From Mycolicibacterium rhodesiae (GTDB taxonomy: Bacteria > Actinomycetota > Actinomycetes > Mycobacteriales > Mycobacteriaceae), in NCBI RefSeq assembly GCF_002086695.1, contig NZ_MVIH01000017.1:27062-91061 (forward strand): a DNA stretch of 64,000 nucleotides, written 5' to 3'. The position numbers and the translations under genes are program-made. Numbering within the stretch: position 1 is the stretch's first letter; every line of letters begins with the position of its first letter. The notes under the pieces were generated by a model that saw nothing but the letters and a program-made list of their open reading frames with translations, searched no databases and was not told the origin of the DNA. This document shows, in pieces, positions 49,796 to 60,348 of this stretch.

Positions 49796-49845
49796 TATGA
49801 GCAGTAGATCGCGGCGAGGTATCGGGGACGTCGCATCACATGCAC

Positions 49846-49866
49846 TTTTGTGGGACCTCCACAAAA
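49846..49866. promoter_or_regulatory. MabR operator at the FAS-II promoter
   Basis: TTTTGTGG (49846-49853) and CCACAAAA (49859-49866) form a perfect 8-bp dyad around GACCT. This contains the published mycobacterial MabR motif TTTTGT-N9-ACAAAA. A -10-like CATAAT lies at 49882-49887, so the box overlaps the -35 region. The remaining upstream gap (49796-49946) holds no gene. Confidence 0.85.
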
Positions 49867-49946
49867 ACCTAAGACGAGGTTCATAATCTCTTACACCGTG
49901 CAGATCCGGTTTCACAGTGTTCTCTTAAAGAGTGCCTCATGAACCC

Positions 49947-50867
49947 GTGATCGCATTGCTGGCGCCCGGACAGGGCTCGCAGACACCCGGCATGCTCGAG
50001 CCCTGGCTGGAGCTGCCCGGCGCGGCCGATCAGATCAAGACCTGGTCGGACATCGCCGGTCTCGACCTTGCCCGCCTGGGCACCACTGCAACTGCCGACG
50101 AGATCACCGACACCGCGGTCACTCAGCCGCTGGTCGTCGCGGCGACCCTGCTTGCCAATGCCGAGCTGATCAAGCGCGGCACGCTGGCCGGGCGCAAGAC
50201 CGTCGTCGCCGGTCACTCCGTCGGCGAGATCGCGGCGTACGCGATCGCCGGCGTCATCTCGCCCGACGACGCGGTCAAGCTGGCCGCGGTCCGCGGCTCT
50301 GAGATGGCCAAGGCCTGCGCCGTCGAGCCGACCGGCATGTCCGCGATCCTGGGCGGCGACGAGGCCGACGTATTGGACGCGCTGGCGCGTCTCGACCTGA
50401 TCCCCGCGAACCGCAACGCCGCAGGCCAGATCGTGGCCGCAGGCGCCGTGGCGGCGCTGGAGAAGCTGGCCGAGGATCCGCCGGCGAAAGCCCGCGTACG
50501 CCAGCTGGCCACCGCAGGCGCCTTCCACACCCACTACATGGCGTCCGCGCTCGACGGATATGCCGCAGCTGCGGCTGAGGTCGCAACGAGCGAGCCCACC
50601 ACTACGCTGCTGAGCAATGCCGACGGTCAACCGGTAGCGTCTGCGCAAGACGCGATGGAAAAGCTCGTCGCGCAGCTCACCCGCCCGGTGCGCTGGGACC
50701 TGTGCACCGACACCATGCGCCGGCTCTTTGAGAACGCAGAGAGCTCCGCGATCGTCGAGTTCCCGCCCGCGGGCACTCTGGCCGGAATCGCCAAACGAGA
50801 ACTTCGGGGAGTCGCCAACCGTGCGATCAAGACCCCCGCAGACCTGGACGGAATCACCGAGCTCTAA
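49947..50867 (+). CDS. fabD: Malonyl-CoA:ACP transacylase
   Basis: The 306-residue product carries the nucleophile elbow GHSVGE (Ser91), the arginine-containing region AAVRGSEM and the catalytic His in GAFHTHYM. It moves malonyl groups onto AcpM for FAS-II elongation. The start is taken as GTG 49947 (VIALLAPGQGSQ) because it gives Ser91, the numbering of M. tuberculosis FabD. A GTG at 49932 (five residues longer) is possible, but its AAAGAG is directly against the codon. It is the first gene of the fabD-acpM-kasA-kasB-accD6 operon. Confidence 0.95.
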   Translation: MIALLAPGQGSQTPGMLEPWLELPGAADQIKTWSDIAGLDLARLGTTATADEITDTAVTQPLVVAATLLANAELIKRGTLAGRKTVVAGHSVGEIAAYAIAGVISPDDAVKLAAVRGSEMAKACAVEPTGMSAILGGDEADVLDALARLDLIPANRNAAGQIVAAGAVAALEKLAEDPPAKARVRQLATAGAFHTHYMASALDGYAAAAAEVATSEPTTTLLSNADGQPVASAQDAMEKLVAQLTRPVRWDLCTDTMRRLFENAESSAIVEFPPAGTLAGIAKRELRGVANRAIKTPADLDGITEL

Positions 50868-50942
50868 TCGTCTCGGCCGACCAGGACAACCACATAGCAA
50901 GCGTTCTACCCAAGTAGCACAACCGATTACGAAGGAGCCACT

Positions 50943-51239
50943 GTGCCCGCCTCTCAGGATGAAATCATCGCCGGTCTCGCCGAGATCATCGAAGAAGTGA
51001 CCGGCATCGAGCCGTCTGAGGTCACCCCGGAGAAGTCGTTCGTCGACGACCTGGACATCGACTCGCTGTCGATGGTGGAGATCGCCGTTCAGACCGAGGA
51101 CAAGTACGGCGTGAAGATCCCCGACGAAGACCTCGCCGGTCTGCGCACCGTCGGTGACGTCGTCTCCTACATCCAGAAGCTCGAGGAAGAGAACCCGGAG
51201 GCTGCTGCCGCCCTGCGCGAGAAGTTCGCGGGCGAATGA
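50943..51239 (+). CDS. acpM: Meromycolate extension acyl carrier protein
   Basis: The 98-residue product has the four-helix ACP fold. The phosphopantetheine site is Ser41 in DDLDIDSLSMVEIAVQTED. It carries the growing meromycolate chain. M. tuberculosis AcpM has 115 residues with a long C-terminal tail; here the tail after the ACP fold (LEEENPEAAAALREKFAGE) is about 17 residues shorter. GTG 50943 is preceded by GAAGGAG. It overlaps the kasA start by 4 bp. The 75 bp between fabD and acpM hold no gene. Confidence 0.96.
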   Translation: MPASQDEIIAGLAEIIEEVTGIEPSEVTPEKSFVDDLDIDSLSMVEIAVQTEDKYGVKIPDEDLAGLRTVGDVVSYIQKLEEENPEAAAALREKFAGE

Positions 51240-52486
51240 GCAGGCCTTCCACTGCTAACGGCGGTTTCCCTAGCGTTGTCGTGACCGCCGTCGAGGCCAC
51301 CACGGCGCTCGCCACGGATATCGAGAGCACGTGGAAGGGCCTGTTGGCAGGCGACAGCGGCATCCGCATCCTCGAGGACGATTTCGTCGACAAGTGGGAC
51401 CTGCCGGTCCGCATCGGCGGCCACCTCGTCGAGGACATGGACAGCCAGCTCACCCGTGTCGAACTGCGTCGCAATTCCTACGTGCAACGCATGTCTCTGG
51501 TGCTGGCCCGGCGGCTGTGGGAGAACTCGGGTAAGCCCGAGGTCGACCCGGACCGCTTCGCGGTGGTGATCGGCACGGGTCTGGGTGGCGGCGAGAAGAT
51601 CGTCGAGACCTACGACGCGATGAACGAGGGCGGCATCCGCAAGGTGTCACCGCTTGCCGTTCAGATGGTCATGCCGAACGGTGCGGCCGCGGTCGCCGGC
51701 CTGGAACTGGGCGCCCGCGCCGGGGTCATCACCCCGGTGTCGGCGTGCTCGTCCGGGTCGGAGGCCATCGCCCACGGGTGGCGGCAGATCGTCATGGGCG
51801 ACGCGGACTTCGCGGTCGTCGGCGGTGTCGAGGGCACCATCGAGGCGTTGCCGATCGCGGCGTTCTCGATGATGCGCGCCATGTCGACGCGCAACGACGA
51901 TCCCGCAGGTGCGTCGCGTCCGTTCGACAAGGATCGTGACGGGTTCGTCTTCGGCGAGGCCGGCTGCATGATGATCATCGAGACCGAGGAGCACGCCAAG
52001 GCCCGTGGCGCGAAGCCGCTGGCCCGGCTCATGGGTGCGGGCATCACTTCGGATGCCTTCCACATGGTGGCTCCCTCACCCGATGGCCTGCGCGCAGGCG
52101 CGGCGATGAAGCGGGCGATGGAGACGGCGGGCCTGTCGCCCAAGGACATCGACCACATCAACGCACACGGAACGGCCACCCCGATCGGGGACACCGCCGA
52201 GGCCAACGCCATCCGGGTCGCCGGATGCGAGCATGCCGCCGTGTACGCGCCGAAGTCGGCCCTGGGCCATTCCATCGGCGCCGTCGGCGCCTTGGAATCG
52301 GCACTCACGGTGCTCAGCCTGCGCGACGGCGTCATTCCGCCGACGCTCAACTACGAGACGCCGGATCCGGAGATCGAGCTGGATGTCGTTGCGGGAGAAC
52401 CGCGTTACGGCGACTACCAGTACGCGATCAACAACTCGTTCGGTTTCGGAGGGCACAACGTCGCGATCGCCTTCGGGCGCTACTGA
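51236..52486 (+). CDS. kasA: Beta-ketoacyl-ACP synthase KasA
   Basis: The 416-residue product has a thiolase fold with catalytic Cys171 (TPVSACSSGSE), His311 (INAHGTATP) and His345 (SALGHSIGAVG), at the same numbers as M. tuberculosis KasA. It condenses malonyl-AcpM with the growing meromycolate chain and is the thiolactomycin target. The start overlaps acpM (ATGA), so the two are coupled. The GFGGHN motif near the C-terminus completes the site. Confidence 0.97.
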   Translation: MSRPSTANGGFPSVVVTAVEATTALATDIESTWKGLLAGDSGIRILEDDFVDKWDLPVRIGGHLVEDMDSQLTRVELRRNSYVQRMSLVLARRLWENSGKPEVDPDRFAVVIGTGLGGGEKIVETYDAMNEGGIRKVSPLAVQMVMPNGAAAVAGLELGARAGVITPVSACSSGSEAIAHGWRQIVMGDADFAVVGGVEGTIEALPIAAFSMMRAMSTRNDDPAGASRPFDKDRDGFVFGEAGCMMIIETEEHAKARGAKPLARLMGAGITSDAFHMVAPSPDGLRAGAAMKRAMETAGLSPKDIDHINAHGTATPIGDTAEANAIRVAGCEHAAVYAPKSALGHSIGAVGALESALTVLSLRDGVIPPTLNYETPDPEIELDVVAGEPRYGDYQYAINNSFGFGGHNVAIAFGRY

Positions 52487-52520
52487 CACCGATCCGGGGG
52501 GAAAGGATTAGCAGAAAGCA

Positions 52521-53783
52521 ATGGCAGGGTTGACTCGTTTGTCAACGGGGAACGGCTTCCCCAACGTGGTCGTCACCGGTGTTGCGATGACGACCGCCCT
52601 GGCATCTGATGCCGACAGCACGTGGAAGCGGCTGTTGGACGGACAGAGCGGAATCCGGCTTCTCAACGACGAATTCGTCGAGAAGTACGACCTTCCTGTC
52701 CGTATCGGGGGGCATCTGGTCGAGGAGTTCGACGGTGAGCTGACTCGCGTCGAACTTCGTCGGCTGTCCTATCTGCAGAAGATGTCCACCGTGCTCAGCC
52801 GGCGCGTGTGGCAGAACGCCGGTTCGCCCGAGGTGGATCCGAAGCGGCTGATGGTGTCCATCGGCACCGGTATGGGCTCCACCGAGGAATTGGTGTTCGC
52901 CTACGACGGGATGCGCGCCAAAGGCCTCAAAGCGGTGTCGCCCTTGGCGGTTCAGATGTACATGCCCAACGCGGCAGCCGCCGCCGTCGGCCTCGAACTC
53001 AAGGCCAAGGCCGGGGTCATCACCCCGGTTTCGGCGTGCGCGTCGGGGTCGGAGGGAATCGCGCAGGCATGGCGACAGATCGTTCTCGGCGAAGCCGACA
53101 TGGCGGTGTGCGGTGGCGTCGAGACCAAGATCGAGGCCGTGCCGATCGCAGGCTTCGCTCAGATGCGAATTGTCTTGTCCACCACCAACGACGACCCGGC
53201 AGGCGCTTGCCGCCCGTTCGACAAGGACCGCAACGGGTTCGTTTTCGGTGAGGGCGGCGCACTCATGGTGATCGAGACCGAGGAGCACGCCAAAGCCCGC
53301 GGAGCCAACATCCTCGCGCGCATCATGGGGGCAGGCATCACCTCGGACGGCTACCACATCGTGGCGCCCGACCCGAACGGTGAGCAGGCGGGTCATGCGA
53401 TCACCCGGGCAATCCAGCTCGCGGGTCTGCAGCCCTCCGACATCGATCACATCAATGCCCATGCGACGGGCACCCAGGTGGGTGACGTCGCGGAAGGCAA
53501 GGCGATCAACAACGCGCTCGGCAATCACCGGCCGGCCGTCTACGCGCCCAAATCGGCGCTGGGGCATTCGGTGGGCGCCGTCGGCGCGGTGGAGTCGATC
53601 CTCACCGTGCTGGCGCTGCGGGACGGCGTCGTGCCGCCCACGCTCAACCTGCGGAACCTCGATCCGGAGATCGATCTGGACGTGGTGGCCGGTGAACCCC
53701 GGCCAGGCAACTACCAGTACGCGATCAACAACTCGTTCGGATTCGGTGGTCACAACGTCGCGATCGCCTTCGGGAAGTACTGA
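52521..53783 (+). CDS. kasB: Beta-ketoacyl-ACP synthase KasB
   Basis: The 420-residue product is a close paralogue of KasA and carries Cys173 (TPVSACASGSE), NAHATGTQVG and SALGHSVGAVG. KasB extends the meromycolate chain to full length; its loss shortens mycolates in mycobacteria. GAAAGG lies upstream of the ATG at 52521. The 34-bp gap from kasA suggests independent translation in the same mRNA. The conserved His of KasA (NAHGT) appears here as NAHATGT, the usual KasB form. Confidence 0.96.
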   Translation: MAGLTRLSTGNGFPNVVVTGVAMTTALASDADSTWKRLLDGQSGIRLLNDEFVEKYDLPVRIGGHLVEEFDGELTRVELRRLSYLQKMSTVLSRRVWQNAGSPEVDPKRLMVSIGTGMGSTEELVFAYDGMRAKGLKAVSPLAVQMYMPNAAAAAVGLELKAKAGVITPVSACASGSEGIAQAWRQIVLGEADMAVCGGVETKIEAVPIAGFAQMRIVLSTTNDDPAGACRPFDKDRNGFVFGEGGALMVIETEEHAKARGANILARIMGAGITSDGYHIVAPDPNGEQAGHAITRAIQLAGLQPSDIDHINAHATGTQVGDVAEGKAINNALGNHRPAVYAPKSALGHSVGAVGAVESILTVLALRDGVVPPTLNLRNLDPEIDLDVVAGEPRPGNYQYAINNSFGFGGHNVAIAFGKY

Positions 53784-53837
53784 AATCCAGTGACTCTCGA
53801 CGGCGTTGACCGACATCCGCGCACTATGGAGGTTTAG

Positions 53838-55259
53838 ATGACGATCATGGCCCCTGAGACGGTCGGCGAATCACTCGACCCTCGCGACCCGCTGCTGCGG
53901 CTGTCCACGTTCTTCGACGACGGCAGCGTGCAGCTGCTGCACGAGCGTGACCGCTCCGGTGTGCTGGCCGCCGCAGGCACCGTCAACGGTGTGCGCACGA
54001 TCGCCTTCTGCACCGACGGCACCGTCATGGGTGGCGCCATGGGCGTCGAGGGCTGCCAGCACATCGTCACCGCTTACGACACCGCCATCGAAGAGCAGAG
54101 CCCGATCGTGGGCATCTGGCATTCCGGCGGCGCCCGCCTGGCCGAGGGTGTCAAAGCGCTGCACGCGGTGGGGCTGGTCTTCGAAGCCATGATCCGCGCC
54201 TCGGGCTATATCCCCCAGATTTCGGTCGTGGTCGGCTTCGCCGCCGGCGGCGCGGCCTACGGGCCGGCCCTGACGGACATCGTCATCATGGCCCAGGAGG
54301 GCCGGGTGTTCGTCACCGGACCCGACGTGGTGCGCAGCGTGACCGGCGAGGATGTCGACATGGCCTCTCTCGGCGGCCCCGACACCCACCACAAGAAGTC
54401 CGGCGTGTGCCACATCGTGGCCGACTCCGAGCTCGATGCCTATGAGCGTGGCCGACGGTTGATCGGATTGTTCTCCCAGCAAGGCCATTTCGACCGCAGC
54501 AAGGCCGAGGCCGGCGACTCCGACCTGCACGCGCTGCTGCCCGAGTCCGCTCGCCGCGCCTACGACGTGCACCCGCTGGTCGAGGCGCTGCTCGATGCGG
54601 ACACCCCGTTTGAAGAGTTCCAGGCCAAGTGGGCTCCCTCGATCGTCGTCGGCCTGGGCCGGCTGTCCGGCCGCACGGTCGGCGTCATCGCCAACAACCC
54701 GCTGCGCCTCGGCGGCTGCCTGAACTCCGAAAGCGCGGAGAAGGCAGCACGTTTCGTCCGGTTGTGCGACGCGTTCGGCATCCCGCTGGTGGTCGTCGTC
54801 GATGTCCCCGGCTACCTGCCCGGCGTTGACCAGGAGTGGGGCGGCGTGGTCCGTCGCGGCGCGAAGCTGCTGCACGCCTTCGGCGAGGCAACCGTCCCGC
54901 GGGTCACATTGGTGACGCGAAAGATCTACGGCGGGGCCTACATTGCGATGAACTCGCGCTCACTGGGCGCCACCAAGGTGTTCGCGTGGCCGGACGCCGA
55001 GGTCGCGGTCATGGGAGCCAAGGCGGCTGTCGGCATTCTGCACAAGAAGAAGCTGGCCGCCGCACCCGATCACGAACGCGAAGCGCTGCACGAGGAATTG
55101 GCGGCCGAGCACGAGCGGATCGCCGGCGGCGTGGACAGCGCGGTCGAGATCGGCGTGGTCGACGAGAAGATCGACCCGGCCCACACCCGCAGCAAGCTGA
55201 CGCAAGCGCTCGCCGAGGCGCCGGCCCGGCGCGGACGGCACAAGAACATCCCGCTGTAA
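53838..55259 (+). CDS. accD6: Acyl-CoA carboxylase beta subunit AccD6
   Basis: The 473-residue product has paired crotonase-like halves of a carboxyltransferase. The N-half has GGAMGVEGCQHIVTAYDTAI, IWHSGGARLAEGVKALH and VGFAAGGAAYGPALTDIVIM. The C-half has NNPLRLGGCLNSESAEKAAR, PLVVVVDVPGYLPGVDQEWG and KIYGGAYIAMNSRSLGATK. It makes malonyl-CoA from acetyl-CoA with an AccA biotin subunit encoded elsewhere. It closes the FAS-II operon, so malonyl-CoA is made next to the FabD that uses it. Its stop is one base from the convergent AraC gene. Confidence 0.97.
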   Translation: MTIMAPETVGESLDPRDPLLRLSTFFDDGSVQLLHERDRSGVLAAAGTVNGVRTIAFCTDGTVMGGAMGVEGCQHIVTAYDTAIEEQSPIVGIWHSGGARLAEGVKALHAVGLVFEAMIRASGYIPQISVVVGFAAGGAAYGPALTDIVIMAQEGRVFVTGPDVVRSVTGEDVDMASLGGPDTHHKKSGVCHIVADSELDAYERGRRLIGLFSQQGHFDRSKAEAGDSDLHALLPESARRAYDVHPLVEALLDADTPFEEFQAKWAPSIVVGLGRLSGRTVGVIANNPLRLGGCLNSESAEKAARFVRLCDAFGIPLVVVVDVPGYLPGVDQEWGGVVRRGAKLLHAFGEATVPRVTLVTRKIYGGAYIAMNSRSLGATKVFAWPDAEVAVMGAKAAVGILHKKKLAAAPDHEREALHEELAAEHERIAGGVDSAVEIGVVDEKIDPAHTRSKLTQALAEAPARRGRHKNIPL

Positions 55260-56132
55260 CTATTCGCGTAAGCGCTGGGCGTCCTGCCCGGGCGGAGAAC
55301 CAAAGAGCCGACGGTATTCGCGGGTGAATTGCGACGGGCTGTCGTAGCCCACCTGATGGCCGATCCCGGCGATGTCGCCGGGGTTCGCCACCAACAGTGC
55401 ACGAGCCTCCTGCAACCGGATCCGCTTCTGAAACTGCAACGGGCTCATGGCGGTAACCGTCCGGAAGTGCCGGTGGAACGTGGAGGGGCTCATTCCGGCC
55501 ACCCGGGCAAGCTCTTCGATGCGCATCGGTTCGGCATAGTTCTGGCGAATCCATCCGATGGCCCGGCTGACATAGGTCAGATTGCTGTCGGCCAACCCGA
55601 TCTGCCGCACGGTCTCGCCCTGGGGTCCGGTCAGCAATCGCCAGATGATTTCGCGCTCGATCAGCGGCGCGAGAATGCCTGCGTCAGAGGGCTTCTCGAC
55701 TAATCGGACCAGTCGGACCATCGCGTCCAGCAGTTCCTCGTCGGCATCGGCGGTCGCCATCGCCGCGTTTCCCGAGTTGCGCACCCCGCGGACGAACGGC
55801 GCCTGCAGCACCAACTCGGCCACCACGGTGGGTCGTAGCACAAGCGCCATCCCGAGCGACGGCAGACCGTCGCCGGTGTCGATGAAGTGGCCGGTGACTG
55901 GGAGATCAGCCGTCACCACCAGGCATTCACCCGCGCGGTATTCGTAGACGTCGTCGCCGAGAAGCAGGCGCTTACCGCCCTGTGCCAGCACCACGACGAG
56001 CGGTTCGGTCAGCGAGTAGTCCGGGGTCGGCGAAGCGGCCTCCACCGATAGCAGGAGCCCGTCGATCGGCGTCCGCATATCCGGCTGGGCGTGTGCCGCG
56101 ATCAGCGCGCGAAGTTCAGACAGACGATCCAT
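55260..56132 (-). CDS. AraC-family regulator with AraC_N cupin domain
   Basis: The 290-residue product has an N-terminal cupin ligand domain (about 15-160; LVVVLAQGGKRLLLGDDVYE) and a C-terminal double helix-turn-helix (about 185-285; RIEELARVAGMSPSTFHRHF, then RTVTAMSPLQFQKRIRLQEA). The AraC_N type often regulates aldo-keto or alcohol dehydrogenases. It is divergent from an aldo/keto reductase gene with 117 bp between starts, its likely target. I find no clear palindrome in that gap. Confidence 0.9.
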   Translation of the reverse strand: MDRLSELRALIAAHAQPDMRTPIDGLLLSVEAASPTPDYSLTEPLVVVLAQGGKRLLLGDDVYEYRAGECLVVTADLPVTGHFIDTGDGLPSLGMALVLRPTVVAELVLQAPFVRGVRNSGNAAMATADADEELLDAMVRLVRLVEKPSDAGILAPLIEREIIWRLLTGPQGETVRQIGLADSNLTYVSRAIGWIRQNYAEPMRIEELARVAGMSPSTFHRHFRTVTAMSPLQFQKRIRLQEARALLVANPGDIAGIGHQVGYDSPSQFTREYRRLFGSPPGQDAQRLRE

Positions 56133-56249
56133 TGCTCGATCACATCAATAATGAGCGGATTATGCAATGACTACACCGCATCGATCTACCGCTGAGCTTT
56201 GCATTTCGGTTTGATGGGCATATCAGATTCCACTGAGAAGGAGCGATTC

Positions 56250-57332
<1,083 letters not shown>

Positions 57333-57345
57333 GTCTCCCCCTAGG

Positions 57346-58734
57346 TCAGGTTCGCGCCACCTCGGCGTCAACGGTGGGCTGCTCCTTGTGGGGACGATTG
57401 CGGTTGAACCGTCGGGTGACGAAGAACAGCACCACGACGACGCCCCACGACAGCAGGCTCAGCACAAGTTGCGAGCGCAGCTTGTCGTCGAGGTACATCT
57501 GCACCAGGATGGCCAGCATCGCGACCACGGTGAGGATCGAAAGCACCGGGAACAGCCACATTTTCAGTGTTAGCTCCCCGTCGCGGTGGCGGTAGCGCAG
57601 CACGATCTGCGAGATCGCGATCAGCAGGTAGACGAACAGGATGATCGCCCCGCTGGAGTTGAGCAGGAACGCGAAGATCGTGTTCTCGGCGAACGCGGCG
57701 GCGATGACGCAGGCGAAGCCGACGACCGACGAGAAGAGGATGGCGTTGGCAGGCACGCCGCGTGGCGTCACCTTCACCAGAAGCTTGGGAGCTTCGCTGC
57801 GGGCGGCCAGCACGAACAGCATCCGTGAGGCGGTGTACATCCCGGAGTTCAGGCAACTGAGCACCGCTGTCAACACCACCGCGTTCATGATGTGGTCGGC
57901 GTAAGGAATGCCCATCTTGGTAAACGCCGCCACGAACGGGGAGGCGGCCAGGTTCTTGTCGTTCCACGGCACGATCGTCACGACCAGGAAAACGGCCAGC
58001 ACGTAGAACACCAGGATCCGCATGACCACCGAGTTCGACGCCCGGGCAACGGCTTTCTCCGGATCCGACGACTCGGCGGCGGCGATCGTGGCGATCTCGG
58101 GGCCGACCATCGAGAAGATCACCGTCACGATCCCGACGGTGACGACCCCGGCCCCCATCGGCATGAAACCGTCGTGACTGGTGAGGTTCGAGAAGTCCAT
58201 CGACTTGCCGGGCCACAGGCCCAGTACGAAGCATGCGCCGATGGCGATGAAGGCGAGGATGGCCGCCACCTTGATCCCGGCGAACCAGAACTCGAACTCG
58301 CCATAGGACTTGACCGAGAACAGGTTCGTCGCCGTCATCAGCACCATGAAGATCAACGCACACAACCACAGTGGGACGTCGAGCCAATACTGGACGATCT
58401 TCGCGCCGGCAATGGCCTCGAACCCGACGACGATCACCCAGAAGTACCAGTAGAGCCAGCCCACGGAGAACCCCGCCCAATGCCCAAGGGCGTTGCGGGA
58501 GTAGTCGGCGAACGAGCCGGTGGAGGGGTTTGCCACCGCCATCTCGGCCAGCATGCGCATGACCATCACGATCAGCACACCGGATAGCGCGTAGGTGATG
58601 AAGGCGCCCGGTCCGGTATCCCCGATCACCACGCCGGAGCCCACAAACAGGCCGGCGCCGATCACGCCACCGATTGCGATCATGCGTAGTTGTCGCTGGT
58701 TGAGGGCCTTTTTCAAGGCTGGTGTCGCTGCCAT
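57346..58734 (-). CDS. Amino-acid permease (APC superfamily, AAT/GabP-like)
   Basis: The 462-residue product has 12 predicted helices. The N-terminal substrate motif is MIAIGGVIGAGLFVGSGVVI, followed by GPGAFITYALSGVLIVMVMR and NPSTGSFADYSRNALGHWAG. The proton-coupled family imports amino acids or GABA. It ends in a basic cytoplasmic tail (VTRRFNRNRPHKEQP). The gene is convergent with the aldo/keto reductase, 13 bp apart. The next gene leftward-reading upstream is glpD1, 75 bp away, so a separate promoter is likely. Confidence 0.93.
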   Translation of the reverse strand: MAATPALKKALNQRQLRMIAIGGVIGAGLFVGSGVVIGDTGPGAFITYALSGVLIVMVMRMLAEMAVANPSTGSFADYSRNALGHWAGFSVGWLYWYFWVIVVGFEAIAGAKIVQYWLDVPLWLCALIFMVLMTATNLFSVKSYGEFEFWFAGIKVAAILAFIAIGACFVLGLWPGKSMDFSNLTSHDGFMPMGAGVVTVGIVTVIFSMVGPEIATIAAAESSDPEKAVARASNSVVMRILVFYVLAVFLVVTIVPWNDKNLAASPFVAAFTKMGIPYADHIMNAVVLTAVLSCLNSGMYTASRMLFVLAARSEAPKLLVKVTPRGVPANAILFSSVVGFACVIAAAFAENTIFAFLLNSSGAIILFVYLLIAISQIVLRYRHRDGELTLKMWLFPVLSILTVVAMLAILVQMYLDDKLRSQLVLSLLSWGVVVVLFFVTRRFNRNRPHKEQPTVDAEVART

Positions 58735-58809
58735 GACGCGTCCTCCGGCTTCGTGAATGGACGTTGAATGCCCACTTACGAGTCGGTTTATGCGTCGGTT
58801 CTCAGCCCC

Positions 58810-60348
58810 TCAGTAGGCGGTGGCCAGGAACTCCTCCGCGGCGGCGAACGCGCGGTTCCGGTCGGACTCCACCAGGCCGATGCGGGTGCGCCGGTCGAGG
58901 ATGTCGTCGGCGCTCAGCGCGCCCTCGTGCGTTACCGCGAACTCGAATTCGGCACGGGTGACGTCGATTCCGTCGGCAACCTGATCTGTGGGCCTGCTGC
59001 ACCGCGCCGATGCGATGACATTGGGCGACTCCGCGCCGTAGCGGGCCACCAGCGATCCCGGCAGATGGCTGGTCGTACGCAGCGTCGCAACGGGATTGGC
59101 TGCCGCGCCGACCAGGGGCAGGTTCCGGGTCCGGCACGGCTGCGCGGTGATGGCGCGTGCCGCCAACGCGCGATCGAGGACGTCCTCGGCCATGTGCCGG
59201 TATTCCGTGAGCTTGCCACCGACCACGCTGAACACACCATTGGACGATTCGATCACCGCGTGATCGCGGGACAGATCCGATGTCCTGCCCTGGCCGGTGT
59301 CGATCAATGGGCGCAACCCCGCGTATGCGCCCTTGACGTCCACGGTCGTCAGCGCGGTCCCCAGCGCGGTGTTGACCGTGTCGAGCAGGAAGCGAATCTC
59401 GCCCGGGGTCGGTTCGGGGACATCGGGAATCGGGCCGGGTGCATCCTCGTCGGTCAATCCGAGATAGACGCGACCGAGCTGTTCGGGCATCGCGAACACG
59501 AACCGGTTGACCTCGCCCGGAATCGGAATCGTCAGCGCCGCAGTCGGATTCCCGAATGTGGCGGCATCAAACACCAGATGCGTCCCCCGGCTGGGCCGCA
59601 GCTTGATCGCGGCGTCCACTTCACCGGCCCACACTCCCGTCGCATTGATCACCGCGCGGGCCTTGACATCCAACGATTCGCCGGTGAGTTCGTCCACCAA
59701 CCGGACCGAGGTGCCGCTGGCGGCCGCGGCCGACACCTTGGTCAGGATCCGTGCGCCGTTCTGGGCAGCGGTGCGCGCGACGGCGACCACCAACCTGGCG
59801 TCGTCGATCAGCTGACCGTCATAGGCGAGCAGGCCGCCGTCGAGACCCTCGCGGCGAATCGTCGGGACCATGCCCACCGCTTGCGGTACACCAACGCGCC
59901 GTGATCGCGGCAGGGTCGACGCCTTGGTGCCTGCCAAGATCCGCAATGCATCGCCGGCCACGAAACCTGTTCGGATCAAAGCACGTTGACCGCGCCCCAT
60001 CGACGGCAGCAGCGGAACGAGCTGCGGCATGGCGCTTACCAGGTGCGGGGCGTTACGGGTCATCAGGATGCCGCGCTCGATGGCGCTGCGCCGGGCGATG
60101 CCGACGTTGCCGGTGGCCAGGTATCGCAGCCCGCCGTGCACGAGCTTGGAACTCCACCGGCTGGTTCCGAACGCCAGGTCGTGCTTGTCGACCAACAGCA
60201 CGGACAGGCCGCGGCTTGCGGCATCGAGCGCGATGCCGGTGCCGGTGATGCCGCCCCCGATCACGACGACGTCGACATGGGCGCCGTCGCCGAGTTCGGT
60301 CAGGTCGGCGCTCCGGCGGGTGGCGTTGAGGGCGGTCAGGTCACTCAT
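58810..60348 (-). CDS. glpD1: Glycerol-3-phosphate dehydrogenase, FAD-dependent (GlpD1)
   Basis: The 512-residue product has the FAD fingerprint VVVIGGGITGTGIALDAASRG, WSSKLVHGGLRYLATGNVGI and a C-terminal DAO_C domain (EFEFAVTHEGALSADDILDR). It oxidises glycerol 3-phosphate to dihydroxyacetone phosphate at the membrane. It matches the M. tuberculosis GlpD1 (Rv2249c, 516 residues) in length and position. The ATG overlaps the stop of the upstream TetR gene by 4 bp, so regulator and enzyme are translationally coupled. Confidence 0.95.
   Translation of the reverse strand: MSDLTALNATRRSADLTELGDGAHVDVVVIGGGITGTGIALDAASRGLSVLLVDKHDLAFGTSRWSSKLVHGGLRYLATGNVGIARRSAIERGILMTRNAPHLVSAMPQLVPLLPSMGRGQRALIRTGFVAGDALRILAGTKASTLPRSRRVGVPQAVGMVPTIRREGLDGGLLAYDGQLIDDARLVVAVARTAAQNGARILTKVSAAAASGTSVRLVDELTGESLDVKARAVINATGVWAGEVDAAIKLRPSRGTHLVFDAATFGNPTAALTIPIPGEVNRFVFAMPEQLGRVYLGLTDEDAPGPIPDVPEPTPGEIRFLLDTVNTALGTALTTVDVKGAYAGLRPLIDTGQGRTSDLSRDHAVIESSNGVFSVVGGKLTEYRHMAEDVLDRALAARAITAQPCRTRNLPLVGAAANPVATLRTTSHLPGSLVARYGAESPNVIASARCSRPTDQVADGIDVTRAEFEFAVTHEGALSADDILDRRTRIGLVESDRNRAFAAAEEFLATAY

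Noticed and set aside
50868..50942. Possible small gene between fabD and acpM
   Set aside because: The 75-bp gap has no start-stop frame of useful length; it is a spacer with the acpM ribosome site.
56133..56249. AraC operator in the AraC/aldo-keto reductase gap
   Set aside because: The gap is AT-richer and holds CATCAATAATGAGCGGATTATGC-like partial dyads (split at several bases), but no clean direct repeat of the kind AraC proteins bind could be fixed.
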